Shown one piece after another: positions 1-12,100 of a stretch of DNA of 64,000 nt. The translations under genes were made by a program, and so were the position numbers. The notes below the pieces were generated by a model. That model worked only from the letters and a program-made list of their open reading frames with translations, had not been told where the DNA came from and did not search any database. Location: NCBI GenBank assembly GCA_963971225.1, contig OZ020269.1, forward strand, positions 36,043,264 to 36,107,263. Reading direction: 5' to 3'. This DNA comes from Melieria omissa. Lineage: Eukaryota; Arthropoda; Insecta; Diptera; Ulidiidae. The first letter of the stretch is position 1. The number at the start of each line of letters is the position of its first letter.

Positions 1-110
1 GCCGCCTATTGAGCCACAGCTTCGCACCGTACCGTCGCATCTAATTGAGAGGTTAATAACTGGCGAAATTACCATCGCCTTGTCCCTTTGTGTAATTCGC
101 GTCAGCGGCC

Positions 111-3100
111 ATGCATACCTCTGTGGATGCAGCTAGCAACGCCCACACGAGATTGGCGCTGTCTCCGCCTCTTCAGAAACAACGACCCGCCTCCAACGGA
201 CTGTTAGCGGCGTCCTCGTCAGCGGGCGCAGCCAATGCCGTTGCAACTGCCGGCGCCGATGAGGACAAAGGCACAGCCAGCGGCAGCTGTATTGACGGCG
301 GCGGCGCTGCACCGCTGGTAAAGCCTCCGTACTCCTACATTGCCCTCATCACTATGGCCATCCTGCAGTCGCCACACAAAAAGCTCACGCTTAGCGGCAT
401 TTGCGATTTCATTATGTCAAGGTAAAGCAATAAACTCAATGATTTATTTGTTTTGATAACACTGCACAACAGCATGTCTGTTGCATGGAGTTTTTTACAT
501 GAATCTGAATCGTTTTTCCACGCTGTTTTCAAAACCATACTCCGTTTTTATGTAACAGCTCTAGTTTTTGCAAAAAATGGGCGTGTCACTTTTTTGAATT
601 TTCCTCGGCTTTTTTCTCGTTTTCGACTGTTATTTCTGAACCAATAACCCTATAGACATGATTTTTATATCGTTGCACTTACAACATTTCACGCCATCTT
701 TCCTGACATTAATCAATTTTATGCGTTCTAAATGGGCGTGGTAATAAGGTTTCAAAGTAAGAAAATATTGAATTTCAAGGCGTTTTTTCTGACGGCGAAA
801 ATTGTACAGATGTTTCATAAATCAAGTTTCGAAGTATATGAATATCTTAAGAAGAAACATCAAGCAATACAACACAGCCAAATTATTTGGCGGAATACAC
901 GTTCGCATCGAAATAATAACAAAACTTTACCATAGCGATTTTCACCTCTTTTCATACTTTTTCCTTAAAAAATTAGGAGCCTCAAAATATGCTCTTTTAT
1001 ATGTTCCATTTATAGTTTGGAATACAAGCAAAAAACAAAAATATTTTGAATTTCTCGATACAAAAAAAAATTAAAAACTTTGCATATTTTCAGGCCCTTA
1101 ATTTTTTAAGGAAAAAGTATGAAAAGTGATGAAAATCGCGATGGTACATTTTTCCTGTTATTTCGATGCGAGTGTGTATTCCGCCAAATAATTTAGCTGT
1201 GTTGTATTGCTTGATGTGTCGGCTTTCATTATACACCTAACTCGTTAATTGTTTTACAAAATATGTGTATGTTTTTGATCATCAAAGAAAACGCCTTAAA
1301 ATTCAATTTTTTCCAACTTTGAGGTCCAATTACCGCGGCATTTTAACATTTATAAAAATAAGTTGCATCGGAAAAGAAGCCGTGCGGTGTTGTTAATGCG
1401 ATAAGGTGAAAATCATGTCAATCGGTTTTTTTGTTTAGAAACTACGATCGAAAATATGGAAAAAGTAGAGGAAAAACTGAAAAAATGACAGGGTACCTAT
1501 ATCTCACAAACTAGAGCTGCTAGAAAAAATCGGAGGGTAGATTCGGAATCAGCGCACCCAAATTAGTAAGAAACAGTAGAAAAACTCCATGCAACAGAAA
1601 AAAAGTGTTTTTTTGTTGCGCTGTGTAATCAATTTCACCCACTAGCTAAATTGTCCAAAAGTTTACTGCATAAATAAAAGTCATGGGGAAAACTTATTTT
1701 GTAATAGCAATGGCCAAGAATTTTTAAAAAAGTCAAATTTTTAATATACTTGCGTGTTTGCCAAAAAAAAAATCGATATTTCATGACTCAGGACTTGAGA
1801 TGATTTCTTATTGTTTTTCATAACATAAAAATTTTTGTAAGGAAATGAACGGTTAAAATTTTTTTTGGTTTTAAAAATCATTTATTTATATAAAAAATTT
1901 ACGTCTGATAGTAATGATAAAGTCTACTTGTTTGTTTTGAATTTTTTTTGCCTTTTTTGTTACGGTAAAATCAAGGCGAATTCATACCAGGTGATAGCGT
2001 AAGGACCAAGGCGAATTCATACCAGGTGATAGCGTAAGGACAGCAACACAATTTCAATGTATTTTGTTTTTGTTTTCTGGGTTTAGATTGTCAAAATCAG
2101 CCAATCAGAACAAAGCTTGCTTTTTCATTTTAAACTGTCAAAGTTTTACACAGGCACTTTGACAATCTAGACCTTTTCCACCACAAAAAAAAATCAATTC
2201 GCCTCATTTAACGCTATCACCTGGTATGAATTCGCCTTGCGTAAGGACAGCAACAAAATTTCAATGTATTTTGTTTTTGTTTTCTGGGTTTAGATTGTCA
2301 AAATCAGCCAATCAGAACAAAGCTTTCTTTTTCATTTTAAAATGTCAAAGTTTTACACAGGCACTTTGACAATCTAGACCTTTTCCACCACAAAAAAAAT
2401 CAATTCGCCTCATTTAACGCTATCACCTGGTATGAATTCGCCTTGGGTAAAATCTGTATTGTTTCATTTGACGCCCCTTCTGAAAATGTTGGAAATGCTA
2501 TCAGCTCAGGTTAACGACTAAATTTGGTTTTAGTTTATGCTCAATTTCGCGAGAAACTTCAACTTCAACTTGAAAAGTTCGTACCGTTTTATAGAAAAAC
2601 ACATTTTTTTTTGGCAAAATTCGATTTTATTATTCAACATAGTTGCCATCGAGGGCGATACACCGATTATAGCGATCTTCCAACTTTTCAATACTATTTT
2701 TGAACATTGCTCTGAAACATCGACACGTTCTTGTTTTTGGTCGATTGTGAGCTCGCGCGGCACCCACTTTGCACATAGCTTTCGCATACCCAAATATTCA
2801 TGAACGATATGTCCAACACGTTCCTTTGATATCTTTAGAGTGTCAGCTATACAAATCAACCTCAATTTACGAGCTTCCAAAATCATTTTGTGCATTTTTT
2901 TATGTTTTCGTCCGTAACAGCCTCTTTTGGACGTCCACTGCGTTCATCGTCTTCGGTGCTCATATGGCCTGTACGGAATTTAGCAAACCACTTACGAATG
3001 GTTGCTTCGCCCGGCGCAGAGTCCGGATAAAACTCATCAAGCCACTGTTTGGTATCAGCAGCACTTTTTTTCATCAAAAAATAGTGTTTCATTAAAACAC

Positions 3101-6100
3101 GAAATTCCTTTTTATCCATTTTTTTTTTAAATAGCAAAAGTTGCTTCACTCAAAATGCTGTATCTCACAAACTAATAATCAGACAGCTGTCAAATTTATA
3201 CACGTTTCATTTGAAGGTTGGTACTACCTAAAAATTATACGGATTTTATTCTAGTAGTGCCATCTCATAGAAACGATACGAACTTTTCAGCCCAACTGTT
3301 AAAATATCAAAAATAGTTTTAGTCACCGAGGGGTAGCATTGCGTGCAGACGGTGTGACAGAGTATAACAATCAGTGCATTTATTTTATTTGATTATTTAT
3401 TTAACATTGACTTAGTATACAAGAATGTCTTTTAAATGCTATAAAAAGAGTACATTAGTAATGAATAATCATTATTCGAAAAATTTAAATACATAACATT
3501 AAATTGAACTTACATTTAAATAACATTAAAATAACATAACAATAGAAAATAATAAGAAATTCAGGGACTAAAACAGAGAAAGAGAAGATATAAATATATG
3601 TAGATATAGAAAGGTACATAATTAAGAGAAATGCTGAAAAAGAAGATGCTTAAAGATGTGGTAACTGGAAACACTTTTAACTGAAAGCGCCAATGAATTC
3701 CACATTCTAATTGCAGTCACATAGAATAGTCTGCTGGAATTGGCAGAATTAAATGTCGGTGGAACGAGGTTCATGCTTCTCCTAGACTTGCAGAACTGCA
3801 GCTTTTCAAATAAGTACATTGGGGTTTTCGTGTCAATTAATTTGTGTAAAAATAAGCAGTTTCTGGCAGCTAAAAAATTCGGTAAACTACAACCAAGTAG
3901 CTCATAGCTTCCTAAGATCGTATACATAGCGAATTGTATTAGTTAATGCGATTTGAAGCTTGTACTTTGACCTAGAGTCGAACGAGCTATAGACTACCTC
4001 AGATGAAGTACCTAATAAGATGAAGTACCTAATAAGATGAAGTACCAGTTTCCGTCTAGTTTCAACTGACACGAATGATGCAGTCCTTCTGAAATTACGT
4101 AGGGTATAATAAACTTTGCTCACCACAGAATTTATGTGATCCTCACAGGAAAGAGTACAGTTGATATACAACCCCTCTTAGTCTCTCTCTTTAATAACAC
4201 TTTGCTAACCGCGTATTTTTTCGCGCAGCTTTCCTGCAACAACAAAAAAAATCTATACAAATAAGTGCACAGTATACAACATGGCCCCAGGACATCCCTG
4301 CGAGACAAACCAATTAAGCTCTTTGGCTGATAGTCCTAATTCAATCAAATCAAAGAGAGGAAACAGAAATCCTAAAATGTCGACCTATCTGGCTTCCCAG
4401 ACTTTTCTATCCCACAACTGTTCAACCCTAAATACATTGTTGGGTCAGCTGCGGACGACAATAACCCACTAAAAGAATATTTATGCTTCTAATTAGCAAA
4501 ATTGCACCATTAGTCAATAGAAACATTAGTCCAAAAAACACTGTGTACACTGGAAAACCCTACAACAACAGCACCCACACTTCACATTTGCACAAAAATC
4601 CATTGAAGAAGAAGTCGAACTTTCCAATAGCCCCAATTTCATAGTTCACAGCAAGACAATACTAAACTCAAACCTAGAACTAAATAATTCAATCACATTA
4701 ACACAAAACGACAAGGAACTTAAGTATGAATGCGAATAAATATATTCATACATATCAGATAAATCCGACTACAATTTTTTTACACATAATATATAGATCT
4801 TCGGAGCTCGTAAATGTACTTTCTATTAAAGCGTTATGATTCTAGATATTCTTCAATGGAAAATTCATGGCTACCACCTGATTTATAAATATTATTTAAA
4901 AGTATGACCCACCAATAATCTGTTTACAAGAAATACACTGCAAAAACAGCTACACTCCCGCAATGCCCAAGCAATACATTTAACATTATTGTAAACATAA
5001 GTTATTCATTTACAAGTATATTAAACAATTGGTAACCTCAACGGTTGGAGCCCTATATTTATTGATATATTTATATTCTTCTGCATCTCAAACCTTTTCC
5101 CATTCTGCAACGATCTCGATCCTACGCAACCGTGATCATTACCGAACCATTACCCACATAACAGACTATTCAAACATCCAGCGCTGCAACACTAAACGGT
5201 TCGACTGGTTAAAATTCCGAAATAATATTGAATGGAGAGATGACATTATACAAAGCTTAACTAACGTGAACAAAAAAGCCGCCCCTATTAACAAAATTAT
5301 AAAACTCGTAGCCCACAAACCACCTACGAATACCAGCGCAATACGGTTCCATGGTGGTTTGCTGCTTCGGCAAACTACGAGATAAAAAAGAACTCGCCTG
5401 ACATTCATTTCGTCGCAATATGGCATTCGAAAATTGAATTCAGTATAAAAAATTTAATGAAAAATGGAATAACGCCAAAATAAGCAAAACAAAAAGCTTT
5501 GACGAATTTATAAGAAAAATAAATCCATTCTTTTACCCCTCCCTAATAATGCGAAATATTCGAGCTCTAACAGTGAACTATATACCACACACAATCAAAA
5601 TCATTAAAGATAGCAATATCACAACATCCAACCCGACAGAAATAGCCGATACATTTGCCAAGCAATAGTCGGTTAACTCTAAAAATTCGTGCTTTTTTTC
5701 TGACTGTTGTCAATTAAATAATCACATCCTGAGCCACCCCCAGGTTCAGGAATTTAATCGTAAATCTTCATTCAATCTGCGAGAGCTTGAACTATGTTTC
5801 CAAACTTCTAAGGGTTCCTCACCAGGGAATGATAAAATAAAATACTCGTACCAAACACACCATAACAATAACCCGGCCCTTTCTTTAAAGCTTTACGCAC
5901 ACGCATACTGCACCTATATGATATGATTTTGGATTCAGGCACTATGTCACAAAAATTCCCATTAAAAAAATCTAACAAACCTTTGGACTCTATGGACTCC
6001 TATAGCCCGATTTTCCTTTTACTATATTCAGCTTAAGCCTTAGAAAAAAATTATCTCTAATAGAATTATGTGATTTATAAAACAAAAACGCAAATTAATA

Positions 6101-9100
6101 TCTATAAATCCAGTGAGCTTCCAACCCAGGGCAAGTACAAGTGATGCAATCCCTTTAATAGACCTGTAATCCACTTTTTAAACGCGTTTGAAAGGATAGT
6201 AGTGACGTCCCACAGTGTCGCGAGTAGGGACAAAAATCAAAAAATAAGTTTGTAGTACTGAAGTAAATACCTCAATTTAATAAAATGTGAAAACGGATTT
6301 AAAATATGCCAATGGCAGGCCACCAAACTTGCACTTTGTGAAGGTTGGTGACTTGGGTAGAAATTATTGAAATTTATTGAATGTAAGTTCGAGGACTTTT
6401 ATTGAAAAATTTCCCATGGAACCTTATGTTAAGTAAATATATTCTATAAATATACTATTTTTGCAACTCTGAGGAAGCTAAGTAAACATGAAAACCGAAA
6501 CTCTGATATAATGCAAAAAAAAAATTTGTATTTTGTCAAAAATAAATGTAAAGGGTATAAGTTGAATAATTCATCACCGGAAACCGATTATCCTAGCAGT
6601 ACAGATTAACAAATTGTAATTTTTAATGAAAATCTTATATATATTGCTTTCTATTTGGGCTTGAAATTACTTAGGGTCGCATAAGTATGCACAGATATTT
6701 GTAGTTTATGTAATATTTCCTTTTTTTATTACAAGCGTATTTGTAGGTTGATCGATACCAAGCTACATTGGTTTATATCTTTATATTGATGATATGAGTT
6801 GCGGTACCAAATTTCATCAATATATCTTTTATAGTTTCCGAGATACTGTCAACTTAGTATTTGGTTTGTATGGGAGGTGGGCGTGTCCGCTGGACGATTT
6901 AAGTAATTTTTGGCGTATTAACTTCTCTTTATAACAAAATCATATGTACAAAATTTTATTGTCGTACGACTATTCCTTCTATTTTTGTCCCTCGCTACTA
7001 TGGACTCGCGACACTGTGCGTCCTTTTAAAAAAATTACAAGAATGGGGCTTTGGAGCAAAAATACTTAACGCGGTTAACTCAGACCTAACAAACAGACAA
7101 TTTAAATGCAGTCAACAGTAAAGTATCCACAGCCTCTGTACTAAACAACGGCATTTCTCAGGGCCCTTTCCGTAACCCTTTTCATAATTGCATTTGGCGG
7201 TCTCAACAAAATTATTTCGCAAACAATAAACGTTCAACACTGGCCAACAGCAGCCAGCCGAAATCGCAGGGGTATTTCCAACCGCCTGGAACAACAATCG
7301 ATGCGCTCCAAAACGTGGGCAGCATAGCCAGAGATGCGATTAAGGGAGAACGGAACAATATTCAAAGGAATATTGTGCGTGACATGAAAACTCTTTCAAT
7401 TCTGCAAGCTGGGAGCACATTTTGCACGCACTGGTAACCCAAAAGGTCCCAGAGCACTTACTAAAAATAATCAGACTTTATCTGCGACCGAGCTGGTTGG
7501 AGCTCCAGAAAGTCAAACGTCTGACGAAAGGTTTTAAGCCCAGGGCATCTTTCTGCAGAGACGAAAACGGGGATCTGCACTTCACCAAGCACTTCACCAA
7601 GCTGCTCGCAGGCGACGAAGAGAACAATACCGCCAGTGGTAAAGTGCAGACGGCATCAATCGATGACGACGGTGTGGACGTGCCACTGCCCAGCTGTGAC
7701 GAGCTTCGGGTCGCTATTCAGCGACTCAAGAACAATAAAGCTTCAGGGCCAGACGGGCTATCAGCCCTTTGTCCTCTGTTGAAGAAAGGCGACCCAACAA
7801 TATGTGCCAATAACAGAGGTATTAGCCTACTTCCCATCGCGTATAGGGTCCTGACGAGCGTATTATGTGAAAGATTGAACCCACTCGCCATGTTAGCTAC
7901 TGCAGCTACTTCCTCCGTTTTGGTAATAACGACTACGGTGAGAGGTTGAAGGCGAGGCCGAAATGCCAAAAGACGCGCTTTTCCACTGCCCTCACTTCGT
8001 AGACATAAGGCAGCGACTGGATGCTGCGACTGGCAAATATCTAACGCCAGAGTGCATAATAGATGCGATGCTGGCACCAAGGATGAACTCGGAGAGAATC
8101 ATGGATGGAGTGGCGCAGATGTAGAGCAAGCTACGGCAGGCTCAGTGGCAAAGAAGAAGCAGTAGAACTTGCACTGTCAACGCGAGCTGACCCCGAACGA
8201 GGAACAGGTAGCACAAATGTGGCGGCACTTCCCAACCTCGGACTGATTCACGAATAGGGACTAAGTACGGAGACTGACAATTTTTATTGACGCTTTTTTG
8301 GCTGTGACCGCCTACTGACGCATCACCTAGCGGCGGTTCCAGAGGGATCAACGGGCAGTAGGAAGGTGATTTTAGTGGGTTACAGCAAGCCCGTAGACAG
8401 GATTTTTTTTCGGGGGGGGTTACTCAAATCAAAACCCGACAGCTGACTGAAAACAAGCTTCCAAGCTAAATTAAATTACTAATTTAACTTAATTAGGCAC
8501 TTGGTCTCAATGTAAACGTAGCCATGCATGGTGTGATTAGTAACTAGTTTAGAATATTATAAATTAAAACAATGTTCTAACATTTCGGGGGGTCAGAACC
8601 CCTAACCCCCCCCCCCCCCCTAGCTGCGGCCCTGGGTTACAGTCAAACACCCAGGCTATCGATGCTGTCCACCTCTATAAAACAAAAACACAATAAAAAC
8701 TGCATTTATGCCGATGATTTCTATGTTATTACAACAAAATAGTAACGACATAAAAAAATGCCTTCACGACTGTCATAGAGAAAATAGCACCGTGGTAAAC
8801 AAACTCAGGTGCACGTATCTCACTGGAAAAAAAAACACTTGCATATCTTCAAAAAAACGAAAAAACAACAACTTCAACTTTACACACAACAACAATGTAA
8901 TCGAAAACGTCTAACCATTAAAAATATTCAGTTTATATTTACAAGTACATATATGGTAAACATAGCATTTAGTGTCATTGTAACTAACTTAAAAAAGCCT
9001 AGCTGCCGGGTTAAACATAATCAAATACTAAGCATCAAATAAAAGTCAAAGTCACTCCAATTACCACAAATTACCCGACTAACCGTTCTTGCCAAAATTA

Positions 9101-12100
9101 TCTACGGGCTACCAATTTACAGTAACACAGCAAAAACAAATCAAACCAAAACAGAGCGACGAAAGCCCGAAACAGCCGAAGAAATTTATTTTATTCAAAA
9201 TGTCAAACTGCCCTCGTACTTTCGTGTTTTCGGTTGCTTCGGGTTCAGTGCGGTACTAAAATATACAAGCTGACTAGCAAAATAGAAAATCACAAACTAT
9301 TTATTAATATTCTTTGCAAACTTGACTATGTGAGGAGCACGATTGAATGGTCAAATGTTCATATTATCTGTGTTTCTTAGACTTGGTGCAGCAATGATGT
9401 TCCTGACTTTAATTACTCAATCAAAAATTATTTACAACATTATTCGAAATGATTTTAGGCATAGAAAAGGAGGAGGAGTAGCAATATGTTACAAACAAAA
9501 ACACATAGCCTCAGTCCATTGATAAAATCAACTAAAGGCTTGATTACACGTAACGAGTCGAGTGACGAGACATCAAAATGGTACTAGGCCGAAAGAATTG
9601 GGATAGCGAGCAAAAGCGACGAGTTGTTCAAACGTATTTCGACACGTGGCGAGTCAGTTCGGTTTTACAATGCACAAAATGAATTAAGCAACTCGCGCAA
9701 TTAAACTCAACCGAGCGAAAAGTGGTGTGTGACGCATACCGCATGTCACGAGCGATGCCGCATGTGACGAGCGATTGCACGAATCGCTGCGAAAAGAGAA
9801 AAATATAACGGTAAAGTAGTGGTCGCTCGGCCTAGCAAACAAAATGTGATTCTAGTGGCTCTCTCGCCACTTTCATCGATCACTGACTCAATCAAGAACT
9901 CGCCTTACCGTTTAGACGAAACGAGTACTCGTTCGAGTTGCTGTCTTCTCACTCTACTCGTTACGTGTAATCAAGCCTTAACTGTGATACCGAGCACATA
10001 ATTGCCGAAGTGTGTGATGGAACCACTTAGGTCTTAAAAGCCAGTGCTTTGCGGTGTTCAATTGTTCGGAACTTGGTGCTGATGGTCTGTTCTATAGCAA
10101 GCCCGTAGACAGGATTTTTTTTCGGGGGGGTTACTCAAATCAAAACCCGACAGCTGACTCATGCATGGTGTGATTAGTAACTAGTTTAGAATATTATAAA
10201 TTAAAACAATGTTCTAACATTTCGGGGGGGTCAGAACCCCCTAACCCCCCTAGCTACGGCCCTGTTCTATAGCTTGTCTTATATTTGTGCGTTGATTGTT
10301 GGAGGCTTGAGCTTGACTTTTAAAATAAACCTTTAATCTCACTGTTTGATACTCATGTCTCTCTTTATAAAACTCGTGTCAGAAATGTGGTATGTCCTTG
10401 GTACAACAATAAACTCCATTTGGCAATAAAAAAGCGTACTAAGCTGTACTCCGACTGGAAGAAAATGGGAACCGATATCTCTTGGTGTCGGTACAAAACT
10501 GCTATGAATGAAGCGACGGCTATTATAAGGCAAGCGAAGCGGTATTATTGTAAAGCAAAATTTAATATCTCCCTCCCATCGAAAGACTTATGGCGCAACT
10601 TAAACATCTATGGTAAACAGGCTGCTGATTGCAAAATTGATACGGAGGTCTTAAACAACTTTGTCATTAGTGTCAGCAAAAGCACTTGCTACCCCTCTTT
10701 AATTAAAGCTATTTTGCCTGCGGTGAAATTAAAAAGCGATTCAAATTTGTTGGAGTTACTGAGCCTGATGTCATAAAATCTATTATTCGTACCAAGTCAA
10801 ATACTGTTGGGGATGATGGCATATCTTAAGTTTGTTAAATTGTGCCCCTTTTTATTGTTAGTCCCCTTACCCACATATAATAATGAATCATTGTGTTATG
10901 AGTGCCTGTTTTCCTATAGCATGGAGAAGAGCAATTATTTTGCTTGCCGCAAAGACGACCATTAAGTACGGAGAATGACTACAGACCAATAAGTATTTTA
11001 CCGGCATTCTCGAAGGTTTGTTAGTCCTCAATGGACTCATTCAGCAGTCTGGACTTAGACCAAAGCAAAGCTGTTCGACTGCAATAATGAACATTTTAGA
11101 CGATATTAGGATCCATTTTGATCTTGAAGAACTAAAGCTTTTATGCATTTTCAAAAGCCTACGACTCTGGTAATCATGAATTTGTATGTCAAAAACTTGA
11201 GTGCAATTTTGGATTCTTCAATTGCTCAATAAAATTAATGCGCAGCTATCTTCCTGGCAGAACTCAACAAGTAAAGGGAATGCGTACTTCCTTTCAGTTT
11301 AAATCAATCAGTGGTGATGGTTCTTAAGGATCTGTACTTGGTTCCCTTCTGTTTAGCCTCTTTGGAAATGAGGTTTATCGGTGTGCAAATATGTTTATGT
11401 CCATGCATCAAATTGTACTTCTCTAGTCGTATTGGTCTCGAGGAAGATTAATGTTTTAAAATGAATAGTGATATGTCTGCTATCTCGGATTGAGTCGGTA
11501 ATAATGCTTTATGTCTAAATGCAACAACGTCATATGTTTTGCCTATAAGCAACGGTGTAGAGCAAGCTGACAATATTTCCCCGCTGTTCATTGATAAAAT
11601 AAAGCACTCTGAAGCTTACTGATAAAAAAACCTGGGATACATTGTTTACTCTAAACTAACTCTGACCATATCAACAAAGTTGTGAGAAGATTTTCTGCCT
11701 CCTTTACTCCACTTGAGACAAGACAAAAGCTAGCCATACAATTTATTGTGCCTCATATAACATACTCGGAGTTAGTTTATTTTGAGCTTGACGCGAAGTC
11801 GTCAAACAAGATTCATGTGGTATTCAATAACATTACTCGATATAAATGGGGTGGGAGAATATGACCATGTCTGTGTACGAATAAAATTCTTGGATGCAGC
11901 ATCATAAATTACTTGTCAGCCACGAAGAACCAACATATTTATATGACAAACTTCAAATACCAAAGTCGGGATCACAATACAACCTGATCGTTCCAAAGTA
12001 TGCGTACCTGACCTCTTCTAGACCTTTTTCATTAACACAGTAAGACTCAGGAACTCACTTCCAGAGACTGAAAGCTGGACTGAATAGAAATAACTACAAA

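Larger units (their letters stand above)
4980..9180 (+). pseudogene. Degenerate LINE retrotransposon, interrupted by a Transib-like element and by a second LINE
   Basis: Pieces in order: endonuclease-to-RT linker ([19 protein letters not shown] near 5200, WW and R/K-rich region to 5560), RT motif with [10 protein letters not shown] near 5820, then near 7030 [14 protein letters not shown] and NGISQG near 7150. After an interruption the RT active site [10 protein letters not shown] appears near 8703, followed by [16 protein letters not shown] near 9075. All frames are broken. The first interruption, 6211-7018, is a Transib-like element; the second, about 7210-8695, is another LINE. Sequence from about 4280 to 4980 may belong to its 5' part, but I cannot confirm that. 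Confidence 0.65.
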
